Source: Calamus simplicifolius (Eukaryota; Streptophyta; Magnoliopsida; Arecales; Arecaceae). From it: 64,000 bases of DNA. Numbering within the stretch: the stretch's first letter is position 1; every line of letters begins with the position of its first letter. The DNA lies in contig UESW01004011.1 of assembly GCA_900491605.1 (NCBI GenBank), positions 512,141 through 576,140 of the forward strand, written 5' to 3'. The position numbers were made by a program, and so were the translations under genes. Positions 32,669 through 45,395 of the stretch are shown piece after piece. Under the pieces are notes generated by a model that was not told the DNA's origin, ran no database searches, and saw nothing but the letters and a program-made list of their open reading frames with translations.

Positions 32669-34105
32669 TGTTGACCAAATTATTGATTTTGATGATTAAC
32701 AAAAGACATAAGTATATTCACTATGTTTCTGACATATTTAATAAATGTTTCAGGGATTAAAAATGTTTAATCAGTCAAAAGGTATAAGGAAATAAGTTTT
32801 GAATCAAAATTTAAAAGAAATTATGAAAGTTCAGAACTTAGAGTCGACACCCAAACAGTCAGGAGCCGACCCCAGGGTGTATCAGAACTTTTCTGGAATT
32901 TCGGCATGGTCTGAAGTCAACACCTACAGTTTTGGAGTCGACTCCAAACTGAGATATAGAGAACATATTTTTGTGGACATTGTTGGAGCCGACACCCTTG
33001 GATTCTGGAGCTGACTCTCGAAAGCGTCGAGCTGACACATAACGTTTTCGGAGCCGACTCCTCAATGAACTTTTGTTACTATTTTTGGACACCCCGACTG
33101 GAGCTGACACCTAAAAAGTTGGAGCCGACTCCAACCTATCAGGAACGAATTTTTCAGATGTCAGATCAGCTCCAACGGTAATATTTTTTTCTACCTAACT
33201 TTTAACGGCTATTTCTTTTTGTATGTAGAAACATCCAAGCATCTCATAACGGCTATATTTTCCACCTAACCTTGGATTGAAGACTATAAAAGGGGGATAT
33301 CCGTCCGTTTGAAAAAAAGAGAAAAATACAGAAAATAGAGCAAAAAAAAAGAGAAATCAAAAAAGAAAAACTCTGAGCTTAAGTCCATCAATCCCAGAGA
33401 GTTCAAATAGAAATCCAAAAGCTTCTTAAGATCAAATCCAAGAGATTTCCAACATTTGAAGAGAGAAAGCAAAAAGCCCCAAAATTCTCAACTTCTCAAC
33501 TGCGATTTTCTGTAAAGAATCTGAGCTGAGGCCTGATTCAATCTTTCAAAGGAGAAGAGGAAAAGAAGAAAAGCACACTTCCAAATTGCTTCAAACAGGC
33601 TTTTCTTACATTTGTTTATTTTATTGTATATTTGCTCATTTGAGGAGCAGCTTTGTATTCAAAACTCTATTTCTCATTATTGTTTGCTAATTCAATCGGG
33701 GGATTGAATTAGTGGAGGTAGTATACCTCGGTACAAGCTAAGGATAGCTTGTGGTTGGGTTTTGTGCTGGTGAGCCTGGAAAAACCAGCTGGGTTCGTTG
33801 TGATCCTGGGCAAAATAACAAGTTAGGGTTGTGAGCTTATAAAACAACTCGACTGTAATCAAGTGGATTATAGTGTGGACCCAAGTGAAGCTTAGGAGTG
33901 GACGTAGGTATTGGATACACTGAACCACTATAAAATCTTTGTGTTTGCAGTGCATATTCTCTCTCTCTATCTCATTTATTTGTGCTTAGCATTTATCTAT
34001 TCATTGCACTTAACCACTTTCAAATCAAGCACATAGTTTTAAAGTGTTAAAATTTTTCAAAGAACCCAATTCACCCCCTCTCTTGGGTTGCCATCTGGGC
34101 CAACA
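32669..34105 (+). repeat. copia-A 5' LTR (1437 bp)
   Basis: Contains a cluster of near-palindromic GGAGCCGACTCC/GGAGTCGACACC motifs (32838-33150) upstream of the TATA box (ctataaaagg, 33284). Ends CCATCTGGGCCAACA. Confidence 0.93.
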
Positions 34106-34107
34106 AT

Positions 34108-34119
34108 TGGTATCAAAGC
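34108..34119 (+). promoter_or_regulatory. Primer binding site of copia-A
   Basis: TGGTATCAAAGC, complementary to the 3' end of initiator tRNA-Met with one mismatch (copia-C has TGGTATCAGAGC). Confidence 0.85.
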
Positions 34120-34168
34120 ATAGTACTCATCTTTTATTTGATCCAACAATTAAGAGTTAAAGATCCAA

Positions 34169-35325
34169 ATGGCAGCTCAAGCTGGATCTTTATTTGCTGA
34201 AGGTCAATCCACAAATAGACCTCCTTTATTTAATGGTTTAAATTATTCTTATTGGAAAGCTAGAATGAGAATTTTTATTCAAGCTTTAGATTATGAACTA
34301 TGGAGTGTAATCACTAATGGACCTAGCACACCCACACACCTAGTAGATGGTTCAATAGTTCCTAAACCCAAAAGGGATTGGAATGAGAATAATAGGAAAA
34401 TGGCTCAGCTTAATGTAAAAGCCATGAATGTTTTATATTGTACTTTAGATGCTAATGAATTTAATAGAATTTCTACATGTATTTTCGCAAAAAAAATTTG
34501 GGATAGACTAGAAGTTACCCATGAGGGTACTAATCAAGTTAAAGAGTCTAAAATTAATACCTTAGTGCACAAATATGAATTGTTTAGCATGGAACAAAAT
34601 GAAACTATCATATGCATGTACACTAGATTTACTAATATTGTAAATGGTCTAAAAAGTCTTGGTAAGACCTATACTAACTCTGAATTGATTCGTAAAATTC
34701 TTAGGTCTCTTCTAAGATCATGGGAAGCGAAAGTAACTGCCATCCAAGAAGCCAAAGATTTAAATACATTACCGTTGGAAGAGCTACTTAGATCATTGAT
34801 GACCCATGAACTGACTATGAAGCAACATCAAGAGAAAGAAGTCAAAAAGAAGAGAACGATTACCCTTAAAGCTGCAGAAAAGGAAACAAACAGCAGTGAG
34901 AAAAAAGAGGAAGATGATGAGAAAGTCCTTCTTGCAAAGAAGTTCAGAAAGTTTATGCAAAGAAGGAGACCTTTCCACAAGAAAAAGTATGGAACAAAAA
35001 TGAAAAGTGAAAAGAAAAAAGAGAAGGACAAGGACAAAGAGAAAGACCCCCATATGTTATGAATGTAAGAAACTGGGGCACTTTAGATATGACTGTCCTC
35101 AATTGAAGAAAGCCTACAAAAAGAAGAAGAAGGCTTATGTTGCAACATGGAGCGATAGCGAAGAATCCTCTTCTGAAGAAGAACAAAAGGAAGTTGCAAA
35201 CATTTGCTTTATGGCAAATGACGATGAGGTAAGTACCAAAACTCATGACTTTACCTTTGATGAATTGTTTGATATATTTAACAAATTAGTTAGTGATTTT
35301 AAAGTATTAAAAAAAACAAATCTTT
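34169..35325 (+). pseudogene. copia-A gag (capsid plus first zinc knuckle)
   Basis: ATG at 34169. UBN2-type gag: NRPPLFNGLNYSYWKARM, then EIWDRLEVTHEGTNQVKE-like sequence and TRFTNIVNGLKSLGKTY. The Lys-rich tail leads to the knuckle CYECKKLGHFRYDC near 35055, which lies in another frame: an extra C in a C5 run near 35047 breaks the frame (DPHML stop at 35062). A frameshifted coiled-coil linker follows to ~35560. Confidence 0.85.
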
Positions 35326-35801
35326 AAAAATAATAATTTAAATCTTGTCAAAGAAAAGGATAAACTAACTCATGAAGTTGAAGAACTGAAATCTGAAAAG
35401 GAAAATTTGATAAAAGAAAAAGAATTGATATTAAGTGAAAACCTTAGTTTAAAGAAAGAAGTTGATAAAAATAAAATTATAGTTGATAAATTTACATATA
35501 GTTCTAAAAACTTAATTTGCTATTAAGTAATCAAAGAGCTGTATTTGATAAAGCTGGATTAGGTTATAGGCATAACAAGAAACAAAAGTTTGTTAAAAAT
35601 TTCTTTATAAAGAAACAATAAAAATAATGTTTCATGTTATTGCTGTAACAAGAAAGGACATAAAGCTTATGAATGCAATTATAAAAAAATTAATAAGAAC
35701 TTAAGTGTTAAAGAAAAGAAAATATGGGTTCCAAAAGGAACAATCTTTATTGCTACTAGCCATGAAGAACCCAAGAAAGCTTGGGTACCTAAACATAAGA
35801 T
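35326..35801 (+). pseudogene. copia-A gag C-terminal linker and second knuckle
   Basis: Lys/Glu-rich coiled coil (SEKENLIKEKELILSEN) with frame breaks, then a C-x2-C-x4-H-x4-C knuckle (CYCCNKKGHKAYEC) near 35640. Ends with TGA at ~35804, just before the pol sequence. Confidence 0.7.
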
Positions 35802-36128
35802 TTGATCATCTTGCAGGAGTGTCTTGCGGCTAAAAGATCAAAAGGAAAGTGGTATCTTGATAGCGGCTGCTCAAGGCACATAACGGGTGACAAGGATCAA
35901 TTCATCACCCTTGAAGATAAAAGAGGAGGAGTTGTTACATTTGGAGACAATGGTAAAAGCCAAATTATGGGATTTGGTAAAATTCAAATAGCTCCCTCCA
36001 CTTTTATAGAAAATATTTTATATGTAGATGGTTTAAAATATAATTTAATTAGCATTAGCCAATTGTGTGATAAAGGTTTCAAGTTTCATTTGAAGCTTCT
36101 ATTTACACTGTTTCTAATCACATTATAA
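35802..36128 (+). pseudogene. copia-A protease
   Basis: KWYLDSGCSRHITGDK carries the D-S-G copia protease active site. The frame is lost near 36090 (a one-base change in FKFHLKLLF). Confidence 0.85.
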
Positions 36129-36129
36129 T

Positions 36130-37130
36130 AGTATTATATTTACTGGAAGTAGAAATGGCAATGTATACTCAATTAATTTAGACAATCTATCTACTAGTAA
36201 TCATTGCTTAGTTGCTGATAATGCTAATGTTAATGAAATTGGATGGTTGTGGCATCGTAGATTAGGTCATGTAAGGACACACTTGATTTCAAAATTAATT
36301 AGAATGGATTTAGTTAAAGGACTTTCAAAGTTAGATTTTGAAAATAACAGAATTTGTAATGCATGTCAATTTGAAAAACAAACTAGAAACTCTTTTAAAT
36401 CTAAAAATATGTTTCCACTTCTAGGCCACTAGAGCTACTTCACATGGACCTTTTTGGACCTACTAGAACCACTAGTCTAGGAGGAAAGAAATATGGTCTT
36501 GTAATAGTAGATGATTATTCTAGATTCACTTGGGTATTGTTTTTGGCTCATAAGGATGAGACTTTCCCTATATTCATGAAGTTCTTCAAGAAAGTCACTA
36601 ATGAGAAAAACAATACCATAGTGTCTCTTAGAAGTGATCATGGCACAGAATTTGAAAATCACTTATTTGAAAATTTTTGCATTGAACATGGCATTCATCA
36701 TAATTTTTCTGCACCTAGAACACCACAACAAAACAGAGTTGTAGAAAGAAAGAATAGACTTTAGAGGATATGGCCCATACCATACTATGTGAAAGCAACC
36801 TTCCAAAATACTTTTGGGCAGAAGCTATAAACACGGCATATTACATCCTTAATAGAGCCCTAATTAGGCCAATTCTTAAGAAAACTCCCTATGTATTATG
36901 GAATAATAGGAAACCAAACATTAGTTATTTTCATGCATTTGGTTGTAGATGTTTTATTCATAATAATGGTAAAGATAATCTTGAAAAATTTGATGCAAAA
37001 TCTGATGAAGGCATATTTTTAGGATATTCAACAACTAGTAAAGCCTATAGAGTATTTAACAAGAAAAACTTAATTGTAGAAGAATCTATTCATGTAGTTT
37101 TTGATGAGTCTTTAGCATCAAGTTAAGAAA
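36130..37130 (+). pseudogene. copia-A integrase
   Basis: GAG-pre-integrase WLWHRRLGHVRTHLISK (36244) with CNAC; core D in HMDLFGPTR, D in LRSDHGTEFEN, E in RVVERKNR (the Gly of NGVVERKNR is Arg). Breaks near 36425 and at 36762. The C-terminal IFLGYSTTSKAYRVFN follows; the frame ends ASS-TAA at 37125. Confidence 0.88.
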
Positions 37131-37369
37131 AGATTGATGATGAGGAAGATACAAATTTACTAGAAAAAAATATTAAAAAATTAAATATAGATGTATCTTC
37201 AGACCATGAACAAAAAGCTAAAGATGATGATTCTCCTAGGGTTGATATTATTGATACTAATCATAATGAGGTAGATCTTTCTAGAAATTGGAGATATGCC
37301 TATGATCATCCAAAGGAATTGATTATAGGTGATCCATCTCAAGGTGTAAGAACTAGATCATCAATGAGA

Positions 37370-38934
37370 AATATCAATAATCATCTTGCATTTGTATCTT
37401 AAATTGAACTTAAAACTATTGAAGAAGCTGAAAAAGATAGTAATTGGATGCTAGCTATGCAAGAAGAATTAAATTAATTTACTAGAAATAATGTATGGTC
37501 CTTAGTTGATAGACCTAAAGGTCACTCAGTTATAGGATCTAAATGGGTATTTAGGAATAAATTAGATAAAAATGGCATAGTAATTAGAAATAAAGCTAGA
37601 TTAGTTGCAAAAGGATATAATCAAGAAGAAGGAATTGATTTTGATGAAACTTTTGCATCTGTAGCTAGATTAGAGGCAATTAGATTATTACTTGCATTTG
37701 CATGTCATATGAATATCAATTTATTTCAAATGGATGTTAAAAGTACATTTTTAAATGGTTTTATAAATGAAAAAGTTTATGTAGAACAACCCTCAGGTTT
37801 TGAAGATCATGAATTTTCAAACCATGTTTTTAAATTACACAAAGCGCTTTATGGTTTAAAACAAGCACCTAGAGCTTGGTATGATAGGTTAAGTAAATTT
37901 CTAATTGAAAATATATTTTTTTAGAGGAAATGTTGATAAAACCCTATTCTTGAAAAGAAAAGATAAAGATTTATTAGTAGTATAAATCTATGTAGATGAT
38001 ATTGTGTTCGGTGCTACTAACAATCTTTTGTGTCAAGAATTTGCTAAGTTAATGCAGGATGAATTCATGATGAGCATGATGGGAGAACTCAATTTCTTCC
38101 TAGGACTTCAAATCAAACAAAGTAAAGAGGGAATTTTCATCAACCAAACAAAGTACATGAGGAAAATTCTTAAGAAGTTTGGAATGGAATCAATCAAACC
38201 CCTTGGAACACCTATGAGTCCTTCATGCAAATTCGATAAAGATGAAGATGGTAAGAAAGTTGATCAAAAGCACTATAGAGGTATGATCGGATCTCTACTT
38301 TACTTAACAGCAAGTAGGCCAGATATTATGTTTGCTGTTTGTTTATATGCTAGATTTCAATCTGAACCTAAAGAATCTCACTTAATTGATGTAAAAAGAA
38401 TACTTAGATATTTAAGTGGAACTAAAAATATAGGATTATGGTATTCTAGAGACTCAACACTGAATTTGATTGCTTATTCTAATTCTGACTATGCTGGATG
38501 TAAACTAGATAGAAAGAGTACAAGTGGTGCATGTCAATTTTTAGGAAGTAACTTAATCTCTTAGTTTAGCAAAAAGCAAAATTCAGTTGCATTATCTACT
38601 GCTGAAGCTGAATATGTTGCAGCTGGAAGTTGTTGTGCTCAAATCCTTTGGATTAAGCAACAACTTAAAGATTATGGCATAACACTTGATAAAACTCCTA
38701 TTAGATGTGACAGCACTAGTGCAATCAACTAACTAAAAATCCAATCCAACATTCAAGAACTAAGCACATTGAAATTAGATATCATTTTATTAGAGAACAT
38801 GTAGCTAATAATGACATTTGTCTTGATTATGTTTGTACTGAAGAACAATTAGCGGACATATTTACAAAACCTTTGAGTGAAGAGAGATTTTTTATCTTAG
38901 AGGAGAATTAGGGATTTGTGATTCATTGGAATGA
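37370..38934 (+). pseudogene. copia-A RT-RNase H
   Basis: RT blocks: KWVFRNKLDKNGIVIRNKA, then FDETFASVARLEAIR, NLFQMDVKSTFLNGFI, LYGLKQAPRAWYDRL, IYVDDIVFGATNN (37990). RNase H: YSNSDYAGCKLDRKSTSGA (second D changed to N), AEAEYVAAGS, and HIEIRYHFIREHV. Nonsense changes: CAA to TAA in EELN-stop-FTR and VV-stop-IYVDD, TGG to TAG in LIS-stop-FSK. Ends TGA 38932-38934. Confidence 0.88.
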
Positions 38935-39123
38935 TTTTGAAACCCTTAAGATTGATTATCTAGAGTTCAATTAATTTCTTAAAAATCTTTCATGATTCTA
39001 AAGTCAATTCATCCAGATATTTGAATCATTTGATTCACAACATTCTAAAGATTTTATCAAAAATTTATTGATTTTATTTTGACAAGTTTTGGATCTTTGA
39101 AACTCTCATTTATTTTCTAAAAC

Positions 39124-39350
39124 TGTCAGTGGAGTCGACACCCTAGTTAGTGGAGTCGATACATCATCTGTGTTGCTCTCGGTCTGAGACCTTAGAGCCA
39201 ACACCCACTTATGTGGAGCCAACTCCAGTTCGAAGGCTAACAGTGGTAGTGACTTGGAGTCGACACTCGACTTTGCGGGAGTCAACACCTTGTGGTCCCA
39301 ATCTGATTATATTAGGGCAAAGTCAACACCCATTCATCCCTAATCGACTC
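39124..39350 (+). repeat. GGAGTCGACACC-type motif cluster before the extra ORF (copia-A)
   Basis: Six to seven decayed copies of gagtcgacacc/gagccaactcc between pol and the extra ORF, the same words as in the LTR. The copia-C counterpart is at 50370-50580. Confidence 0.75.
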
Positions 39351-39424
39351 TAAACCTTCTCCAAAACCTCTCCAAGCCTCCCTAAACTAAAAATTCCTCA
39401 AATCAACCATTCCCTAAGGTCTCT

Positions 39425-40792
39425 ATGGCACCTAAGCGTAGGGGATCAGTCTTTGATGCTCCCGTGGCAACGAGGAAGCGGACCATGAGGCGTCCTGTTC
39501 GTGAGCCGTCACCAAGCACGGATTCATCCTCCTCTTCCTCAATGCCTAGCACCATGCCAGGACCTGCTTCTCCACAGGTAGACTTACTAGCTGGTAGGGT
39601 TATTACAATGGGAAGGTATATTTTGATTTATTTGAAAGTGAGGGTTTTTTGATTGGGAGACAAATTAAGGAAATGGGTTGGGAAAGAATATGCTCCCTGG
39701 ATGTCCCGACATACCCCGCATTAGTTAAGGAATTCTATTCGAATCTTTCTAGAGGTGATGGCAGGATTGTCAGTTCTGTTAGAGGGATTAGGGTTCACCT
39801 CACATCAAAATTTTGGAAAATTTATTAAGAATCCCCATTATCGGAGTGATAGCCAATGCCCATAGTAATAGAAGTGAGGCATTGACAAGGATGTTAGGCA
39901 GAGTTATGGAGGAATTTGAAGAGATAAGTGCTAACCAACTGCCACTAGAACTGAGATTACTTCACAACATTTGCAGTAGGATTTTATGTCAAAAACTGGA
40001 CATTTTGAGTATGTCTCGGAGCGAGACATAGCTGTGATGGATAGTGAGTACTGGTCAGCCCATTAATTTGCCTAGCATGATTATTTGGTATATTGCTGAA
40101 GCCAGTGGTAAGAAGAGATCCTCCCTGCCCTACGGTATGGTTTTAACCTTAGTATTCCAAAGCCAAGGAGTAGTAATTTTTGAAAATGAGCCCTTGAGAA
40201 ATCTTAGGCATACAGACTACTACAGCCTTGCTACCATTCATCGAATGGGCTTTGTGAAGAAAGATGGTCAGTGGGAGAGGAAAGGTCATACTGAAGAAAG
40301 GGTTGCTGAGACTACTAAGCCTGGTCCTTCAGAGGCAGAACCATCAGTGAGACACAGCTCACCAGGGCCCAGTCAGAGTATACCTCCAGCTCCACCTGCT
40401 CCTTCCACTTCAGTTCAGTCGTCTATTGGTTTTTTTGATATTCAGTTAGAGCAACTTAAAGACTCATAAAGAAGAGATGAAGACTGAGTTAGATAGCAGA
40501 TTTATGAACTTGAGAGAGACTCTCTATTCCTTGGATGATAGAATCAGCAAGATTGAGTCCACTCTTGGTTCTTCTTCAGAATCTTTGAAGACTGATCTCA
40601 TGCACATTTTTGAGGAACTCAAAGACATTGGAGGAGATTCAGAGACTTATTCTAGATGCAATGCATAGCTTCAAGAGAAAATTGTTATTGCATGTGCATT
40701 CGTTGATAGAAGACTAAAGGAATTTGTCAAACTCAAAGTGAAGGAATGGAAAAAATTATAGAAGATTTGCAAAGACTTCTTAGAAATCATTA
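39425..40792 (+). pseudogene. copia-A extra ORF downstream of pol, decayed
   Basis: Homologous throughout to the copia-C extra ORF at 50675-52040. Starts MAPKRRGSVFDAPVATRK, then GFLIG, CSLDVPTYPALVKEFY-like and SSLPYGMVLTLVFQSQG segments, and a C-terminal coiled coil (LYSLDDRISKIESTLGSS). At least four frame breaks and a TAG near 40666. Confidence 0.75.
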
Positions 40793-41045
40793 AATGCTGC
40801 ATTTTGATACTTTTTGATGTAATGAAGTTTCTTTTGATATAATGAAGTTACTTTTAATGTAATGAAGTTTCATGAAATGAAGTTCTTTTTGATGTAAAAT
40901 GTTTACTTTTTATTAAATGTAATGTTGTACTTTGGATGATGAAATGAAATGAATGAATTACTTATATTTTGCAATGTAATTTGATTGTTCTTTTGAGAAA
41001 GATTAATTGAACTTGAATCTTTTCTAAAACTTTTTTGTTGATTAC

Positions 41046-41343
41046 AAAAAAGGGGTAGAGAATATTGTATATGCATTGAAACAAATAAGCTTAATTAATT
41101 GGTATCAAGTAGTTTCGATGAGATAAGTTTAATGAGTATCAAGCTTTAAATGACCATTTGATATGCTCATTAAGTTTTAATGATAAAGGAAGAGAAGATG
41201 TTAAATTGAGTATCATAGGGGGAGCTACCTCATTCAGGGGGAGCTTAACTATGAGAACTTAAAATTGAGAAATTTGATTTGCAACTCTTATTGTTTAATC
41301 ATGCATATACTCTATGTTTTATCATCATCAAAAAGGAAGAGAT
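41046..41343 (+). promoter_or_regulatory. Repeated polypurine tracts of copia-A
   Basis: AAAAAAGGGGTAGAG near 41046, CAGGGGGAGCTT near 41237, and AAAAAGGAAGAGAT at 41330-41343 directly before the 3' LTR. Copia-C has the same set. Confidence 0.7.
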
Positions 41344-42779
41344 TGTTGACCTAATTATTAATTTTGATGATTAACAAAAGGCATAAGTATATTCACTATG
41401 TTTCTGACATATTTAATAAATGTTTCAGGGATTAAAAATGTCTAATCAGTTAAAAGGTATAAGGAAATAAGTTTTGAATCAAAATTTAAAAGAAATTATG
41501 AAAGTTCAGAACTTAGAGTCGACATCTAAACAGTCAGGAGCCGACCTCAGGGCATATCAGAACTTTTCTGGAATTTTGGCACGGTCCGGAGTCGACACCT
41601 ACAGTTTCGGAGCTGACTCCAATCTGAGATACAGAGAACGTGTTTTTGTGGACATTGTTGGAGCCAACGCCCTTGGATTCTGGAGCCGACTCTCAAAAGC
41701 ACCAAGCCGACACTTAACTTTTTCGAAGCCGACTCCTCAACGAACTTTTGTTACTATTTTTGGACATCCCGACTTGGAGCCGACACATAAAAAGTTGGAG
41801 CCGACTCCAACCTGTCAGGAACGGATTTTTCAGATGTCAGATCAACTCCAACGGTAATATTTTTTTCTACCTAACTTCTAACGACTATTTCTTTTTTTGT
41901 GTAGAAACATCCAAGCATCTCATAACGGCTATATTTTCCACTTAACCTTGGATTGAAGACTATAAAAAGGGGATATTCGTCCATTTGAAAAGAAGAAAAA
42001 AATACAGAAATATAGAGCAAAAAAAGAGAGAAATCAAAAAAGAAAAACTTTGAGCTTAAGTCCATCAATCCCAGAGAGTTCAAAGAGAAATCCAAAGCTT
42101 CTTAAGATCAAATCTAAGAGATTTCCAACATTTGAAGAGAGAAAGCAAAAAGGCCCAAAATCCTCAACTTCTCAACTGTGATTTTCTGTGAAGAATCTGA
42201 GCTGAGGCCTGATTCAATCTTTCAAAGGAGAAGATGAAAAGAAGAAAAGCACACTTCCAAATCACTTCAAACAGGCTTTTCTTACCTTTGTTTATTTATT
42301 GTATATTTGCTCATTTGAGGAGCTGCTTTGTATTCAAAACTCTATTTCTCATTATTGTTTGCTAATTTAATCGGGGGATTGAATTAGTGAAGGTAGTATA
42401 CCTCGGTACAAGCTAAGGATAGCTTGTGGTTGGATTTTATACTGGTGAGCCCAGAAAAACCAGTTGCGTTCGTTGTGATCCCGGGCAAAACAACAAGTTA
42501 GGGTTGTGAGCTTGTAAAACAACTCGACTATAATCAAGTGGATTATAGTGTGGACCCAAGTAAAGCTTGGGAGTGAACGTAGGTGTTGGATACATCGAAC
42601 CACTATAAAATCTTTGTATTTGCCATGCATATTATCTCTCTCTATCTCATTTATTTGTGCTTAGCATTTATCTATTCATTGCACTCAACCACTTTCAAAT
42701 CAAGTACATAGTTTTAAAGTATTAAAATTTTTCAAAGAACCCAATTCACCCCCCTCTTGGGTTGCCATCTGGGCCAACA
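41344..42779 (+). repeat. copia-A 3' LTR (1436 bp)
   Basis: Pairs with 32669-34105 with frequent transitions (roughly 5-10 percent difference by eye). Motif cluster 41515-41805; TATA near 41960. Confidence 0.93.
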
Positions 42780-42884
42780 ACATGGAAGAAGAGTTCGAAG
42801 CTCAGGAGCCGAACATGAATCAGTATCTCCAAAAGGTGCATGATCTATCCTATTATTTTTCTCAATTTGAAGTCATCCAGTTCC
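42780..42884 (+). pseudogene. G2 fragment between copia-A and copia-B
   Basis: This ~100-bp island starts with the target duplication acatg. It continues the second RNase H frame of G2: EEEFEAQEPNMNQYLQKV then SYYFSQFEVIQF, typical of the sequence just before the integrase linker in Tat gypsy elements. It ends with the target duplication gttcc (42880-42884) of copia-B. Confidence 0.88.
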
Positions 42885-43788
42885 TGTTAGGAATTATATC
42901 TTAAAGCCAATCATTTGATGATTGTGCTAATGTAAATTGTATATAAATTGATATATTAATAAAAGTTATTTGGCAGTTTATTCATTACAAGAATCTTCTT
43001 AAAACTCCTAATGGTAATGAAGCCCTTAGGATCTTCCTTCACGATAAAGGAGGATTTATCTTTGAAGGTCCTTAAAAGAGTTCACGACCAAATGATATAC
43101 TATGACAGGGCCATAGTACTATCAATTATAGGATGTTGTATATCATATTGTTAGTTGTCCTCTTAACCAAGGAGTGTAGAGACACTGATATGACATACAG
43201 GTGAAAGTGTAGGAGTACATTTCACCGAACGTGACTCATTTTTGGATACTCTTCTATCAAAAGTTAATCCGAGAAGATATAGGTATAAGTATCCTTCAGA
43301 CCTGAAGATCACAACCAGTGGCTTATAAGCAACTCATTGTACTTAGGTGCCGGACCACCTGAATTTCTAATCCAGCTACGAAAGGTTGCTGGGTGCAGTC
43401 AAGTACTTATGGTAGTCAGTTATGGATCAAGATGGAATTTGACCTATCCTGTTAAAAGAAGAAATGCTTGTGTTTCAATTTAGCAAGACCTTGGCCAAGG
43501 CACTTCATGTGAAAGTCACATGATCACTAAAATTGAAATCACTTTATGGATTTATTGTTTAGAGTTGACAGGCTCTTAAGCCATCCTTAACATTTGTGGT
43601 TAAGAGGATGAATTATACGGTAGCTGTTTCTTAGGGTTCTTGGAGTTTGCTCGGTAACTCTTTGACCTATCTGGACGTTGGGTTCCATTGTTAGATGGGC
43701 ACATCGATTAGTATAGAAAGTTTTTTTTATGCTACCGGCTTAGGTTCGAACCTAGAGAGTCACACGCATGAAGTTTCCTAGGATGATC
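42885..43788 (+). repeat. copia-B 5' LTR, first part
   Basis: Begins TGTTAGGAATTATATC; the 3' LTR has TATTGGGAATTGTATC. Ends at the copia-C target duplication tgatc (43784-43788). Short ORFs here are not genes. Confidence 0.93.
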
Positions 43789-45334
43789 TGTTGATCCACT
43801 TATTGATTTTGATGATTAATAAAGGAATTGAGTATATTTATTTGATTACTAATGGATTTTATAAGTGTTTCAGGACTTAAATTTGATTTTCAGCGGATTT
43901 CATAAGTGTTTCAGGACTTAAATTTATTTGATCAATTTAAAGGAATTAAGAAATGATTTTTGAATCAATACAAATCAGAGATTTTAAAGTTTCAGAGCTT
44001 GGAGTCGACACCTAGAATGTCTGGAGCCGACCCCATGGCCAATTCAATTTTAATCTGATTTTTGATACAACCTGGAGCCGACACCTAGAGTTTCGGAGCC
44101 GACACCTAAGGTTTCGGAGTCGACACTTTACTGTGTCTGGAGCCGACTCCGATGCTGGAACAGAGCGATGATTTTTCTGAGCATCCTGGAGCCGACACCT
44201 TCAGTTTTCGGGAGCCGACACCTGACGACGGCGAGCCGACACTTACTTTTGCGGAGCCGACTCCACGACGAACTCAGAATTTACTATTTATGGAAAAACG
44301 ATTCGGAGCCGACACCTGAAAAGCTGGAGCCGACTCCAACCCACCTGGACGAAAAATCAAAAATGCCAGATCAGCTCTAACGGTAATATTTTTGATTTCT
44401 GACATCTAACGGCTATTTTTTATGAATGGAAAATCCTTCCAGGTACACTCCAACGGCTAGATTTCACCCAAAAATGAATCAAAGGAAAATCTATAAAAAG
44501 GGGAAAAACAACCGTTTGAAAAATAGAAAGAGAGAGATAGAAACGGATAGACAAATCAAAAATCAAAATCCGAGAAGTCTTGAGCCTATATCCAAGAGAG
44601 GAGCTTTCAATTTCAAAACCTTCCACTCCACAAAGCTCAAAGAAGAATCCAAGCCGTTCAAATAGAGGAAAATCGGAGGATTCTCATCTAGAAGAAAGAG
44701 ACCAACTTTTCAATCTTCTCAACTGCATCTACTGTGAAGAATCGGAGCTGAGGCTTGATTCAACCCAGCAAGGAGAAGAGGAAAAGAAGAAAAGAAGAAA
44801 AGCTCAAAGCCAAACAACTTCAAACAGGCTTTTCTAAACCTATTTACTTTTCTTTGAATATTTGCTCATTAAGGAGCTGTGAAAATTTGTAAAACATTTA
44901 TATACTTGTTTGTGCCTAGTTCAATCAAAGGGGATTGAACTAGTGGAGGTTGTTAACCTCGGGTCAAGCTAGTTTTGCTTGAGTTTGGGTTTTGTGCTGG
45001 TGAGCCCGAAAAACCGGCTGGGTTCGTTGTGATCCCGGGTAAAACAACAAGTTTGAGTTGTGAACTTGTAAAACAACTCGACTGTAATCGAGGAGATTAT
45101 AGTGTGGACCCAAGTAGGATCTTGGGAGTGGACGTAGGTGTTGGATACACCGAACCACTATAAAATCTTTGTGTTTGCCGTGCTTCCATTGACTCTATCT
45201 CTATCTCTGTTTATTTGTACTTTATATTTACATTGCATTTGCTTTCATTCTTCTTAAGCAAACATTTTTTAAAAGGCTAAATTTTTTAAAGAACCCAATT
45301 CACCCCCCCTCTTGGGTTGTCATCTGGGCCAACA
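43789..45334 (+). repeat. copia-C 5' LTR (1546 bp)
   Basis: A short internal duplication (gtgtttcaggacttaaattt twice, 43867-43925). GGAGCCGACTCC-type cluster at 44000-44345, about ten copies, and a TATA box ctataaaaag at 44491. Confidence 0.94.
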
Positions 45335-45336
45335 AT

Positions 45337-45348
45337 TGGTATCAGAGC
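45337..45348 (+). promoter_or_regulatory. Primer binding site of copia-C
   Basis: TGGTATCAGAGC, a 12-nt exact complement to the initiator tRNA-Met 3' end, two bases after the LTR. Confidence 0.9.
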
Positions 45349-45395
45349 AAGTGCTCATTAGATTTTGATCACACGATCAAGAGCTAAAGATCCAA

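Larger units (their letters stand above)
32669..42779 (+). mobile_element. copia-A: Sirevirus-like Ty1/copia element, 10.1 kb, decayed
   Basis: LTRs 32669-34105 and 41344-42779 with TGTTGACC...GGCCAACA ends; flanks acgtg (32664-32668) and acatg (42780-42784) are a 5-bp duplication with one change. Internal order: primer site, gag, PR, INT, RT-RNase H, extra ORF, repeated polypurine tracts. Many nonsense changes. Confidence 0.95.

Noticed and set aside
34793..35246. Phe/Leu-rich minus-strand ORFs opposite copia gag tails
   Set aside because: They are antisense of Lys/Glu-rich coding runs (aaa/gaa), which always read as Phe/Leu/Ser; not membrane proteins.
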